A stretch of 64,000 nucleotides of DNA from Orientallactaga sibirica (GCA_036365145.1 JAEOAD010000048.1:12658501-12722500), one strand, 5' to 3'. Positions 43,023-54,770 are shown, counted from the first letter of the stretch. Notes: generated from the sequence alone by a model not told the origin. Program-made: numbers and translations.

Positions 43023-43447
43023 CACCTATAAATGTCTTCTTAGGGACACAATGTGACTAGCATGGCTTCTAGTATACAGAAATGATAGAAAACAAGACAA
43101 TAACTATGCAAGTGCTGGGCCACGTTTTCCTTGTGGGGAGAGGGGTCAAGACATGAAAGCAAACCTCTGTCTCCCAACTGTAAATTCTGTGATGAGGTGG
43201 CTCCATCCCTTCCTCTCAGGCAGGTCCCGTGTGTCCTGCCTGACCCTTACCCTCTGTCACTGGCAGGGACTCAGCCTGACCTACACCTCCCCGACAGCCA
43301 GTGTCACTGAAGAGCACAGGATAAATTCTGAATGTTTCCAAATTCTTAACTCTTCTAGTTTCCAAAAGATCTGTAGGCCATGGTGAACCTGTGTCAAAGA
43401 AAGGAAGAGAGAGAGAGGGAGGGAAGAAAAAAAAAAAGTAAGATATT
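43023..43447. other. Unique sequence
   Basis: Nothing recognised apart from a short GA-rich run at 43402-43437. Confidence 0.45.
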
Positions 43448-43793
43448 TATGAATGCTATGGTTTGAATATGGGTCCCCATCTGGTGTCGCTGTTTGGGAA
43501 GGTTGTGGATGTAAGGCTAGGTTATACCACCTCAAGGTCCGGCCGCCCCCTTGGTGAAGGAAGTGGGTCACTGGGGGGGGGGCGGCCGGACCTTGAGGTG
43601 GTATAACCTAGCCTTACATCCTGTTTGTCATCTGCTTCCTGACTTCAAGCACAATGTGATCAGCTCTGTTCTGGCTCTGGCCCTCCATGATGGGCCCCAC
43701 CCTCAGGAACTATAAGTGAAAATAAAGCCTTTTCCTTCCCTAAGTGGCTTCTGGCTGGGTATGTGTCATAACAATGAAAAAATAACTGATATA
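43448..43793 (+). mobile_element. URR1-like non-autonomous DNA transposon (or MaLR-like LTR)
   Basis: Begins ctatggtttgaatatgg, includes gaagtgggtcactggggg and aaataaagccttttcctt, and ends in taactgatata. I recall this pattern as rodent URR1 (hAT-Charlie), but an LTR remnant is possible. It contains a perfect 44-bp inverted repeat. Confidence 0.55.
43507..43621. repeat. Perfect 44-bp inverted repeat, 27-nt loop
   Basis: Arm 1 43507-43550 is the exact reverse complement of arm 2 43578-43621. The spacer 43551-43577 reads ttggtgaaggaagtgggtca then ctggggg. Every base of the stem pairs. Confidence 0.97.
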
Positions 43794-44205
43794 GGGGGCA
43801 GGAGAGATAGCTCAGCAGTTAAGGTGCTTCTAAGCAAAGCCCGACAGCCTGGGTTCAATTCCCCAGTGCCCACATAAAGCCAGATGCACAAAGTGGCACA
43901 TGCATCTGTAGTTCATTTGCAGTGGCTGGAGGCCCTGAAATGCACTTTCTCTCTCCCCTTGCAAATAAAATATTTTTCAAAGTAATATAGGGCTGGAGAG
44001 ATGGCTTAGCAGTTAAGCACTTGCCTGTGAAGCCTGAGGACCTCAGTTTGAGGCTGGATTCCTCAGTACCCACGTAAGCCAGATGCACAAGGTGGCTCAT
44101 GTATCTGGAGTTCGTTTGCAGTGGCTGGATGACTTGGTGCGACCATTCTCTCTCTCTCCCTTGCTCTCTCTTGCTCTCAAGTAAATATAAATAAATAAAT
44201 TTTTT
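43794..44205 (+). mobile_element. Two DIP-like SINEs
   Basis: 43794-43980 and 43989-44205, following the end of the URR1-like element. Confidence 0.85.
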
Positions 44206-44575
44206 AAATTCACTCTAAAAAATTAACTGATACAATGAAAAGTAACTGATATAATGAACAAATTCATTTTCTATAGCAATTATATATTCAAATGTGTTGA
44301 TCTAACACCAAACGGGCTATAAGTCATTTCTAGAAGCTTAGCGTTGCATGTTGTGACCCAACTGGCAGAGTGATTTGATATAATGCTACCAAGAAATGGG
44401 GACATGGCATTATAATTATAGAGGAGATGAGTTCTGAACTCTGAGACCTTGGGGGAAGTGGATATTAATATGTCCACTGGATACTATATAATTGCCATAG
44501 TATCTCATTGTGGACGACATCAGTACTAGAAATAACTGTCACATTTGGCAATATATTTCTTTCCAGGTGGTTTTT
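44206..44575. other. Unique sequence
   Basis: Starts with near-copies of the preceding target text (taactgatacaatgaaaag); otherwise nothing recognised. Confidence 0.45.
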
Positions 44576-44619
44576 TTTTTTTTTTTTAAGTATAAAATAT
44601 TTCTGTTTGGAGAAGGTTT

Positions 44620-45103
44620 TTTTTTTTTTTTTTTTTTTTTTCCTGAAGTAGGGTCTCACTCTAGCTCAGGCTGACCTGGAATTCACCATGTAGTCTCAGG
44701 GTGGCCTCAAACTCATGGCGATCCTCCTACCTCTGCCTCCTGAGTGCTGGGATTAAAGGCGTGTGCCATCACGCCCAGCTCTTTTTTTTCTTATTTCTTG
44801 TTTTAGTGCTAGAGATCAAATCCCAGGCCCAACACATTAGGCAAGCATTCTACCACTCAGCAACACCTTGGCACAAATATCAGATTTAAAAATTATTTAT
44901 TTGCAAGCAGAGAGAGAAAGATAGAGAGAAGAGAGACAGACAGAGAGAGAATGGGCACGCCGGGGCTTCCAGCCATTGCAAACGAACTCCAGACGTATGT
45001 GCCCCTTGTGCATTTGGCTTACGTGGATCCTGGGGAATCAAACCTGGCTCCTTTGGCTTCACAGGCAAATGCCTTAACTGCTAAGCCATCTCTCCAGCCC
45101 CAC
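44620..45103 (-). mobile_element. B1, ID, DIP-like
   Basis: B1 44620-44781 with a long T-run; ID 44800-44876 (attctaccactcagcaaca); DIP-like 44882-45103. Confidence 0.8.
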
Positions 45104-45131
45104 AATATCAGATTTTAAAGTTAAAGTCCTT

Positions 45132-45212
45132 CAGGCAGTGTATTGGACACACCTATAATCCCAGTATTCACTCAGGAGGCTGAAGTAGAAGGATCAAGGA
45201 TAGCCTGAAGGA
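45132..45212 (+). mobile_element. Old B1 fragment
   Basis: cacacctataatcccagtat, followed by a GA-rich tail to 45267. Confidence 0.6.
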
Positions 45213-45624
45213 GGGAAAAGAGGAAGAGAGGAAAGGAACAAAGAAGAAAGGAAAAGAGAGAAAGACCCTTGAATTCCATTAATACATCAAGTTAATTTCA
45301 TTAATGTCATTAAAATCTTCCCTTATTAAAATCTGAATTTTACTAAATATACTAGACTACATTGGACCTGTCAAAAAGTCAAATTTGTTGAATCAAACTG
45401 AGACTCAAATTTCTTATTTTAACCATGTTTTAAGCAAAAGACTTCTAAATTATTATGCTTAAGCTTATACTATTGTAAATTTCTCCCTACTCTATAATTT
45501 CACCTTCTCTCAATGACATGAGATTTCATTAAATAGTGACAAGTGACATATATTATTAAAAGAAATGTTAAAGACCACTAATATTTTACCAGATTCTACA
45601 TGACAAATTGGAAAAGATATACAG
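45213..45624. other. AT-rich unique sequence
   Basis: No repeat or gene recognised. Confidence 0.45.
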
Positions 45625-45815
45625 CTCCTAGAACTAGAGAGATAGCTTAGCAGTTAAGGTGCTTGCCTACAAAGCCAAAGGACCCAGGTTCCATTCCCCA
45701 GTACCCACATAAAGCCACATAAAGTGCATGTGGCTAGAGGGTACAGAGGACCGATTCTCTCTCTCACTATCTGCCTCTTTCTCTCAAATAAGTGAAAATA
45801 AAATATTTAAAAGAT
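45625..45815 (+). mobile_element. DIP-like SINE
   Basis: gagagatagcttagcagtta; middle shortened. Confidence 0.8.
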
Positions 45816-46930
45816 ATACAGCTCAGAGAATGAATTTCCTTATTCCTGAGTAGAACCAGTGTCTTTTTTTTCCCTTTTTCTTTTATTGTATAAGCTTTTT
45901 TTCTCTTTTTTACAGTTTCTTTTTGTTGGTGAATAAGCCCCCACCAAAAGGAAAGCTGACAAAAGCAAAGACTGGTTGGAGTGGTGGACAGCTAGTATTG
46001 CCAGGCCCTGGGCTGGGCCCTGGAGCGGAGCCCACTGACTGCTTCCCTCCGGAAGTTTCTTATGACCTGACATTTCAACACACAATGAACAAGTAAACAA
46101 ACGTGTAAGAAAGAAAATTTCAAAAGCTGCTAAGGCCAAGAAAGTAAAGCAGGTGGCTGGTGGGGGTAGGCCATCCATCTGGCCTCTCTGAGGGGACGCT
46201 AGAAGGAAGTTAGTTCACTTTCAACTTTATTCGCAGTTCTGCCCGCTCAGTTTCAGTTGGTTTGGACAAGTGCTGGTCGTTGGCTGATGTTCAGGACCCT
46301 TGGCGCAGCCCAAGCCACAGGCCCCACAAGACCCCACAGGGCTTCACTGGGACATTTCCCCTGGCTTTTCCCCAGGGGCCAGGAAGACACTGACTGTTCT
46401 CCCTTGCCCCGGTACCTTCCCTCTCACCCTTGAGCTCTGTGTTTGATTCACACCCTCCAAGAGCAGACTTCAGGAGCCAGCTCTCAGGATGCCGAGCACT
46501 GCAAATAGCACAAACAGCTGCAGCTGGAGGTGGCTGTCCAGGCAGCGTGCCAGCTGCTGCCGCCGCCACCACTGTAGAAGCCAAGGCCACCCTGGCCTTC
46601 TCGTGTCCCTGTGAGCCATCGGCGGAACCGTGGCATGTCAGTGACAGAGGCCAGCTCATGATGTGTATCTGAGCACAGTTGTGATGGGAGGTGTGGCAGA
46701 AATGCTTCAGGGTAGGTCAGCATCAGTAATGACCTCTTTCGAGAAAAAGATGTCACTGGGATCAAGGCGGCGATAGGACTGCCTCCAGAGAGCTGGCCAG
46801 TGGGAGTCAGGAACACAGGGGACCCTCTGTGTCCAAAGAGCCCGGTCGTTTCCATCATGACTGGTCCTTTGGTGGTATTTCTGTATCTCTTTAGGTGTTT
46901 TCCTTGTCTTTTTAAAACATTTTATTTATG
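45816..46930. other. SINE-free, GC-richer 1.1-kb block
   Basis: Second large repeat-free block, with CpGs and CAG/GCC-rich text near 46500-46640. Short open frames on both strands resemble no family I know. No convincing exon structure. Confidence 0.5.
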
Positions 46931-47315
46931 GGCTGGGGAGATGACTTAGCAGTTAAGGCATTTGCCTGTGAAGCCTAAGGACCCAGGTTAGATTCCCCAG
47001 TACCTACATAAACCAGATACACAAGGTGACACTTGCACCTGGAGTTCATTTGCAGTGGTTGCTAAAGCCTTGGTGTGCCCATTCTTTCTTTCTCTATCTC
47101 TCTCTCTCTCTCTCTTTAAAATAAATAAATATAAAATATTAAATTAAAAAATTTTTTACAAGCAGAGAGAAGAGAGAAAGACAGCTGCTGCAAATGAACT
47201 CCAGATGCATGCGCCATTTTGTACATCTGGATTTATATGGGTACCGGGGAATCGAACCCAGGTTGTTAGGTTTTTGTAGGCAAGTACCTTAACTGCTGAG
47301 CCATCTCTCCACCTT
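46931..47315. mobile_element. DIP-like (+) then DIP-like (-)
   Basis: 46931-47140 and 47150-47315. Confidence 0.85.
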
Positions 47316-47324
47316 GGTTTTTTT

Positions 47325-47405
47325 GTTTCTTCCTCCCTCCCTCCCTCACTCTTTTCTTTTTCCTTCCCTCCTTCCCTCCCTCCCTCTCTCCCATCTTTCT
47401 TTCTC

Positions 47406-47471
<66 letters not shown>

Positions 47472-47530
47472 TTTCTTGGGGATAGAACCTAAAACTTGCA
47501 TTCTACCACTGAGATGCATCCGTAGCCGTT
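47325..47530. repeat. (CCCT)/(TTTC)n microsatellite followed by an ID SINE (-)
   Basis: Pyrimidine run 47325-47477; ID text tctaccactgagatgcatcc to 47530. Confidence 0.8.
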
Positions 47531-47614
47531 TCTTAGCAATGGTTTTTCTCCCTGGTGTCTTCTGATACTTACAAATGTCCCATTCTTCGACCATTCTTCT
47601 AAGTGCAAAAATGT

Positions 47615-47865
47615 AAATACAACTGTCCTTTGGGTATCGGTTTCAGGCCCACCCTGCAGACACCAAAACCCACAGATGTTCAAGTCCCTTATATAAAGTG
47701 AGATATTATTTGCATAGAATATACACACATCCTCGTAAAACTTTGTCTTCTCTAAATGGTTTATAATACATAATATAATGCAATACTATGTGACTAGTTG
47801 TTATAGTGTGTTATTTAGGGAATGATGGCAAGAAACAGCCTGTAATAGTCTATGTACATGGCATT
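47615..47865 (+). mobile_element. MER2-like (Tigger) DNA transposon fragment
   Basis: tatcggtttcaggcccaccc, gatgttcaagtcccttatat, tatttgcatagaatatacac and taatacataatataatgcaa follow in the order of MER2, an old eutherian element, as I remember it. Confidence 0.65.
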
Positions 47866-47887
47866 TTCCCCAACATGTACCTATAAT

Positions 47888-48208
47888 GTTGTTTTTGTTT
47901 GTTTGTTTCTTTGTTTTTTAGAGGTAGGGTGTCCCTCTAGCCCAGGCTGACCTGGAATTCACTATGTAGTCTCAGAGTGGCCTGAAACTCATGGTGATCC
48001 TCCTACCTCTGCCTCCTGAGTGCTGGGATTCAAGGCATGCGCCACCACACCCGACATGTTTTTGTTTATTTTTCAAGGTAGGGTCTCCCTCTAGCCCAGG
48101 CTGACGAATTCTCTATGTAATCTTAGGCTGGCCTTGAACTCATAGAGATCCTCCTACCTCTGCCTCTGAGGTGCTGGGATTAAAGGCATGTGACACTACA
48201 CCTGGCTC
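47888..48208 (-). mobile_element. Two B1 SINEs
   Basis: 47888-48053 and 48058-48208. Confidence 0.85.
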
Positions 48209-48339
48209 TCTCAGCTTTTATGAAAATAGGAAAAACAAGACATAACTGAGAAATGACTGTCCAACACCATGTCACAGGACACTGCAAATGACTATGAGGG
48301 AGACAATACTGCATTTTCCTCCCTCCCCCTTGTTGCTTT

Positions 48340-48755
48340 CAAAAAAATATTTGTTTCTATATGAGAGAGACAAAGAGGCAGATAGAGAGAGAGAATGGAC
48401 ACACCAGGTCCTCCAGCCACTGTAAACAAACTCCAGACACATGCACACCTTGTGCATCTGGCTTACATGGGTACTGGGGAATTGAACCTGGGTCCTTAGG
48501 CTTCATAGGCAAATGCCTGAACTGCTAAGCCATCTCTCTAGCCCCTAATATTTTTATTTATTTATTTGCAAGTAGAGAGAGATAAAGAGAGACAGACAGA
48601 GAGGATGTGAGCTCCAGGGCCTTCCAGCCACTGCACATGAACTCCAGATGCATGCGCCTCTTTGTGCATCTGGCTTTATTTACATGGGCACTGAGAAATC
48701 GAACCAGGCTTTGTAGGCAAGTGTCTTAACAGCTGATCCATTGCTCCAGCCCATA
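48340..48755 (-). mobile_element. Two DIP-like SINEs
   Basis: 48340-48547 and 48550-48755. Confidence 0.85.
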
Positions 48756-48795
48756 TTTTTATAATTCAAATGTTAAGAATTCTGCTGGTAAGCCA

Positions 48796-49225
48796 AGATA
48801 TTGGCTTATGCCTATAATGCCAGCAATTGGGAGTCTGAAGCAGGAGAATTGCCACAAGTTTGAGTCCAGCCTGTGTTTGTGAGTGAGATCCTGTCTCAAA
48901 AGTAAGATTAGACTCTGGGAGTGGTGGCACTTGCCTGTAATCTTAGCACTTGTGCGGCAGGAAGATCAGGAGTTCAAGACCATGCTCAGCTGCATGGTGA
49001 GTTTAAGGCCTGTCAGAGATACATAAGAAACTATCAAAAGAAAGACAAAAAACCAGGATTTTGTGGGGCGTGGTGGCACACCCTTTTAATCCCAGTACTC
49101 AGGAGGCAGAGGTAGAAGGACGTGCTGTGAGTTCGAGGCCACCCTGAGACTACATAGTGAATTCCAGGTCAGCCTGAGATACAGTGAGACCCTACCTCGA
49201 AAAACCAAAAAAAAAAAATAAAATA
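48796..49225 (+). mobile_element. Two old B1 and one younger B1
   Basis: 48796-48905 and 48912-49040 are diverged; 49062-49225 is closer to the local consensus. Confidence 0.75.
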
Positions 49226-49244
49226 AATAAAATAAAATTAGAAA

Positions 49245-49640
49245 AAGGTCTGAGGGTATGGCTTACCAGATAAAGATGCTTGCTTGCAAACTGGCCTGGG
49301 GGTTTGATTCCCCAGTACCCACATAAAGCCAGATGCACAAAGTGCACATTCACCTGGAATTCATCTACAAGAACAGGAGGCCCTGGTGCACCCATGTGTG
49401 TGCATTGTCTCTCTCTCAAATAAATGGATTTTTAAAAAATACCTTTTGGGCACTATGGAGATGATCCAGCTGTTAAAGGCTCTTGCTTGCAAAGCCTGGC
49501 AGACCTGAGTTCCATTCCCAAGCAGTCCACATAAGGCAGTTGCAAAAAAAGTGATGCCAGTGTCTGGAGTTTGGTTTGTAGCCACCAGAGGCCCTGTGCA
49601 CCCATATACACACCCACACATACACACCCACACACATGCA
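49245..49640 (+). mobile_element. Two DIP-like SINEs
   Basis: 49245-49425 and 49448-49640; the latter ends in (CACA)-rich text. Confidence 0.8.
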
Positions 49641-49654
49641 CTTTGTTTTGTTGT

Positions 49655-50060
49655 TGGTGTTTTTTTTTTTTTTTGGGTGGGGGGCGTTTTCAAAGTAGAG
49701 ATTCTGCTCTAGCAGGCTGACCTGGAATTCACTATGTAGTCTTAGGCTGTCCTTGAACTCACAGTGATCCTCCTTCTTCTGTCTGCTGAGTGCTGGAATT
49801 AAAGGCATGAACTAGGCTTGAGAGATGGCTTAGTGGTTAAGGCTCTTGCTTGCAAAGCCAAAGGACTCAGGTTTGATTCCCCAGGACCCACATAAGCCAG
49901 ATGCACCAGGCGCATGCATCTGGAGTTGAAGTGGCTAGTGACCCTGGCATAGCCATTCTTTCTCTCTATCTGCTTCTCTGTCTCTCTCAAATTAATTAAT
50001 TAATTAAATTAAATTAAAATAATGTTTGTTTGTAAAGGCATGAGCCACCATGCCCAGCTT
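49655..50060. mobile_element. B1 (-) split by a DIP-like (+)
   Basis: B1 49655-49810 resumes at 50034-50060. DIP-like 49811-50032 is bracketed by taaaggcatga (49800-49810 and 50033-50043). Confidence 0.9.
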
Positions 50061-50064
50061 CACT

Positions 50065-50455
50065 TTTTTTTTTTTCTTGTTTTTGGTTTTTTGAGGTAGG
50101 GTCTCACTCTAGCCCAGGCTGACCTGGAATTCACTATGTAGTCTCAGGGTGTCCTCAAACTCACAGCAATCCTCCTACCTCTGCCTCCCAAGTACTAGGA
50201 TTAAAGGCATGCGCCTCTACATCTGGCAGCTTCACCTTTTTTTAAAGGGCTTTATTTATTTATTTGCAAGGAGAGAGAGAGAGACAAGAGACAGACAGAG
50301 AGAATGGGTGCACCAAGGCCTGTAGCCACTGCAAACAGACTCCAGATGCATGGCCTCTTTGTGGATCTGGCTTTACATGGGGACTGGGAAATCAAACCCT
50401 GTTTGTCAGGCTTTGCAGGCAAGCACCTTAACTGCTGAGCCATTGCTCCAGCCCA
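50065..50455 (-). mobile_element. B1 then DIP-like
   Basis: 50065-50228 and 50240-50455. Confidence 0.85.
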
Positions 50456-50456
50456 T

Positions 50457-50649
50457 AAACTCACCTTTTTATCTTTTTCTTTTCTTGTTTTGTTTTGTTT
50501 GAGGTAGGCTCTTGCTCTAGCCCAGGTTGACCTGGAATTCATTCTGTTGTCTCAGGTGGGCCTTGAACTCATGGCGAACCTCCTACCTCTGCCTCCTGAG
50601 TGCTGGGATTAAAGGCGTGGGCCACCATGCCTGGCTCAAACTCACCTTT

Positions 50650-50688
<39 letters not shown>

Positions 50689-50852
50689 TTTGGTTTTTCA
50701 AGGTAGGGTCTCACTGTGGTCCAGGCTGACCTGGAATTAGTGATGTAATCTCAGGGTGGCTTCGAACTCATGGCGATCCTCCTTCCTCTGCCTCCCGAGT
50801 GCTGGGATTAAAGGCGTGTGCCACCACACCTGGCTCAAGCTTACCTTTTTAA
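50457..50852 (-). mobile_element. Two B1 SINEs between three copies of one target
   Basis: aaactcacctttttat is perfect at 50457 and 50638, with a diverged third copy (aagcttacctttttaat) near 50836. B1s are 50473-50637 and 50654-50835; the second has (TTTA)n. Confidence 0.85.
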
Positions 50853-51319
50853 TGGAGCCTGTGCAGCTTGTCAGGTCAACACTGAAGACTGTGTGAAGTA
50901 AGATTAGCAGTGGGTGGGAAACAAGTATATTCTCACTCTTTTTCAATCAAATTTTAAACACAATGCAGGCAATAGACATGCTTCCCCAGGTGGATTCTTT
51001 GCTGCAGGTCCCTCTCTGGAGCCTAAGAGTGTTTTAAGCCTGCCAGCAAGTCCCCTGGAAGGAACAGATACTAATGCGGATAGCAAGTCCTCTGCCTTGG
51101 ATGCCCACAAAGCCAGACCTGCCTCTCCCCGCCAGGGGCATCAGAAATTGCTTTTGTGTCTTCTTTGGAGAGGCCCTAACATCTAGAAGCAAAGAAACAT
51201 GAAATAAGCCAGTACCCCTGAAGAGATAAGGTAACCAGTGGTAAGCCATTGGATATAAAAAGAATGCAAGCTGCTTTGGAATCTCACTTCTCTTGTACTA
51301 ATATCTCCCTTGGCCACCT
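50853..51319. other. Unique sequence
   Basis: No repeat or gene recognised. Confidence 0.45.
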
Positions 51320-51700
51320 GCTAGTTGGGTACCCTTGGGTAAATACTCAACTGGGTGCCTCCACTTCCCCATTTGTAAAGTGGGTCCAATAACAGTACTG
51401 ACTTTGGTTTCGCTGGTGTGTGTAAGGGTTTAATGAAATAATCCATGGAGGGCCTGGAGAGATGGCTTAGTGGTTAAGCGCTTGCCTGTGAAGCCTAAGG
51501 ACCCTGGTTCGAGGCTTGATTCCCCAGTACCCACGTAAACCAGATGCACAAGATGGCACATGCATCTGGAGTTTGTTTGCAGTGGCTGGAGGCCCTGGAG
51601 TGCCCATTCTCTATATGCCTTTCTCTTTCTGTCTGTCTGTCGTTCTTAAATAAATAAATAAATAAATAATCCATGGAAAATGCTTGCTGGTCCTTGGCAC
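51320..51700 (+). mobile_element. MIR element split by a DIP-like SINE
   Basis: MIR text 51320-51449 (cccttgggtaaatactcaac; atttgtaaagtgggtccaat) resumes at 51665-51700 (atgcttgctggtccttggca). DIP-like 51450-51664 is flanked by a perfect 13-bp duplication aataatccatgga. Confidence 0.85.
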
Positions 51701-51739
51701 TTCTGCGACCTCATTGAAAAGCTATGTTTTTGTTTTTGT

Positions 51740-51925
51740 TGTTGTTTTTTTGCAGTTTTTTTTGTTTGTTTGTTTGTTTGTTGTTTTGGAGGTAGAGTCT
51801 CACTCTGGCCCAGGCTGACCTGGAACTCACTCCATAGTACCAGGCTGTCTTTGAATGCACAGTGATCCTCCTATCTCTGGCTCCCAAATGCTGGGATTAA
51901 AGGCTGAACCATCTTCCCAGCCCAT
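51740..51925 (-). mobile_element. B1 plus a DIP-like scrap
   Basis: B1 51740-51902 with a (GTTT)n tail; ccatcttcccagccc at 51909-51923. Confidence 0.75.
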
Positions 51926-52199
51926 GAATTTATAAATTTTGACCCCTTTGACCAATTAATTCAGTAAATAGTTGATAACTTAAAAATCACATGGTCGTTA
52001 GCATCAAATAAGTTGAATTTGGAGGGAACCATCTACGGCTTTGTGGGCATTCTGAAACTTTGAGATGATACATTACCACTAGAATATACATTACTTAATT
52101 CCATCCCAAGCAATTATTAAGAAAGTAGCTATTTAAATTTAAATGCTGATAGTTTTAGATGGATTTGATTAATTCATCTTATAAAAATTTAATTCCTTT
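51926..52199. other. AT-rich unique sequence
   Basis: No repeat or gene recognised. Confidence 0.4.
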
Positions 52200-52645
52200 A
52201 GCCGGCTATGGTGGCATACACCTTTAATCCCAGCACTCAGGAGGCAGGGGTAGGAGGATGGCTCACTGTGAGTTCAAGGCCAGGCCTATGACTACATAGT
52301 GAATTCCGGGTCAACCTGGGCTAGAGTGAGAGCCTACCTTGAAGAACAAAACAAACAAACAAACAAACAAAAGAATTTGTTTTTTTGATTCCTCAAATTC
52401 ATACAGTCTAAAGGAAGTCAGAATTTGTTAGGGAGTGGTTTGGATTTGAAACATAACTTACAGTACCAATTTCTTTTGTTGGTTTTTTTCTTTTGTTTGT
52501 TTTTGGGGGGATAAGGTCTCACTCTAGCCCAGGCTGACTTGGAACTCACTTGGAACTCAAGGCTGGCCTTGAACTCCCAGTGAACCCCCTACCTCTGCCT
52601 TCTGAGTGCTGGGATTAAAGGTGTGCACCACCACACCCGGCTAGG
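52200..52645. mobile_element. B1 (+) and B1 (-)
   Basis: 52200-52370 with a (CAAA)n tail, 52475-52645; unique sequence between. Confidence 0.85.
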
Positions 52646-52689
52646 GCATGTATTTATAAGGGGCAAAAATGACATTAGTAAAAGATGCA

Positions 52690-53145
52690 GGAGGGCATGG
52701 GAAATGGCTTAGTGGTTAAGGCATTTGCCTATGAAGCTTAAGGACCCCGGTTCAATTCCCTAGGACCCACATAAGCCAGATGTACAAGGTGGTGCATGCA
52801 CCTGGAGTTCATTTGCAGTGGCTAGAGGCCCTGGAGCATCCATTCTCTCTGTCTATCTGCCTCTTCCTCTCTCTCTCAAATAAATAAGTAAAATAAAAAA
52901 AAATTTTAAAAAAAGATGCAGGGGGTGACTAGCGAAATGGCTCAGTAGTTAAAGCATTTATTCACAAAGCCCAACCACCCAGGTTTGATTCCCAGGACCC
53001 ACGTAAAGCCAGACACACAAAGTGGCATATGCATCTGGAGTTCATTTGCAGAGGTTGGAGGCTCTGGCATGCCCATTCTCTCTCTGTCTGTTTTTCTCTC
53101 TTCTTTTTATCTCTCTGCTTGCAAATAAATAAGCTTAAAAAAAAA
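52690..53145 (+). mobile_element. Two DIP-like SINEs
   Basis: 52690-52905 and 52925-53145; aaagatgcaggagg and aaagatgcaggggg flank the first. Confidence 0.85.
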
Positions 53146-53324
53146 AAAAAAAAAGGTCACTGCTTGCTTAGGCAGTAGATCTCAGACCCTTCTCCTGGCC
53201 TGGTGGGAAGTCTGGCTCTTTAACTTGTTTAAGAAAATAAACCATGGAACCACGCCATACTCCCACTGGAGGAGACAAGTTGATGCCAAATTACTGTATC
53301 CTTAGACCAGAGAGGTCAAGAGTC

Positions 53325-53795
53325 AGCAGGCTTCCTGCAAGGGCCATTTACAATGTTCAGTTTTTACAAATATATTTTTAAAATTTATTTGACAGAGAGA
53401 GAGAGAGAGAGTGAGGTAGGCACATAGAGAGAAAAAGAGAGAAAGGGCATGCCAGGGCCTCTAGCCACTACAAATGAACTCTAGATGCATGCACCACTTT
53501 GTGCATCTGGCTTTACATGGGTACTGGGAAATCGAACGTGGGTCCTTAGGTTTTACAGGCAAGCACCTTAACCACTGAGCCATCTCTCCAGCCCTCAATT
53601 TTCATTTTTGTGGGCTGCAGGTCTCTTATCATAATGACTCACCTCTGTTATTATAGTGAGAATTGGCCATTGAGAATAAGTAAAAATAAAATACTAATAA
53701 ATGGGAGTGGTTATGTTCCCAAAAAATTTAGTTTGCAACCCTCAAGGCAGATTGGATGTGGCCCATGGTTGGCTTGGGCCACACAATACTTTGAT
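53325..53795 (+). mobile_element. MER5A-like hAT fragment split by a DIP-like SINE
   Basis: agtcagcaggcttcctgcaa to 53369, then tttttgtgggctgcaggtct, gggagtggttatgttcccaa and gatgtggcccatggttggc at 53598-53795 follow MER5A order. DIP-like (-) occupies 53370-53597. Confidence 0.6.
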
Positions 53796-53908
53796 GGGCA
53801 TTATTAATAAAGAATCCTTGGAATAGACGATGTGCTTTAGAAAATTATTATTTCTGGAAGTTACATTGCTTTAGGAGTAGGACCAATGGGACGTTGGGAG
53901 CTCTCTTT

Positions 53909-54117
53909 TGGTTTAACCTGTTTTATTTTTTTGTTTCTTTTCTTTTTTTTTTCTGCTTTTTCAGGTAGGGTCTTGTTCTAGCCTAGGCTGACCTGGAATT
54001 TATTCTGTAGTCTCAGGGTGGCCTTGAACTCATGGTGATCCTCCTACCTCTGCCTCCTGAGTGCTGGGATTAAAGGCGTGCGCCACCACACCAGGCTCTG
54101 GTTTAATCTGTTTTATT
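53909..54117 (-). mobile_element. B1 with a 19-bp target duplication
   Basis: tggtttaacctgttttatt (53909-53927) and tggtttaatctgttttatt (54099-54117), one mismatch. Confidence 0.85.
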
Positions 54118-54339
54118 AGTCAGTCATTCCTACTATTTTCTCCTATTTTGGAGCTCCCCACCTCAAAGTCACAGTGTGTGGGTGTGTGAAGGCACAGTAT
54201 TCGATTTCCCATTGCAAACTTACTTCCCTTTCCTTGTCTGTTGGGAGATAGTCTTCATCTTTATTTGCCCATTTTTCTTTTTGACTATTTCTTTTATTTA
54301 CACACTATTTCAAAAGTAATTCACAATGCATTCTACATA

Positions 54340-54770
54340 AACTTTTTTTATTGACAACTTCCATAATTATAGACAATAAAACGCGGTAATTCCCTTCCCC
54401 CCTTCACAACTCCACTCTCCATCATATCCTCTCCCTCTCTTAATCAGTCTCTCTCTTATTTTGCTGTCATCATCTTTTCCTCCTATTATACTGGTCTTGT
54501 GTAGGTAGTGCCAGGCACTGCAAGGTCATGGATAGCCAGGCCATTTTGTGTCTGGAAGAGTGCATTTTAAGCAGTCCTACCCTTCCTTTGGCTTTTAACA
54601 TTCTTCCCGCCCCCTCTTCCGCAATGGACCCTGAGCCTTGAAAGGTGTGATAGAGATGGTTCAGTGCTGAGCACTCCTCTGTCCCTTCTTCTCAGGGCCA
54701 TGGTGCCTTCTGAGTCATCCCAAGGTCACCGCCATCTGCAAAGAGAAGCTTTTCAACCTCATATATTTGT
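54340..54770 (-). mobile_element. L1 3'-end fragment (antisense)
   Basis: ttttttattgacaacttcca, then the same order as at 3149 and 28586. Confidence 0.85.
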
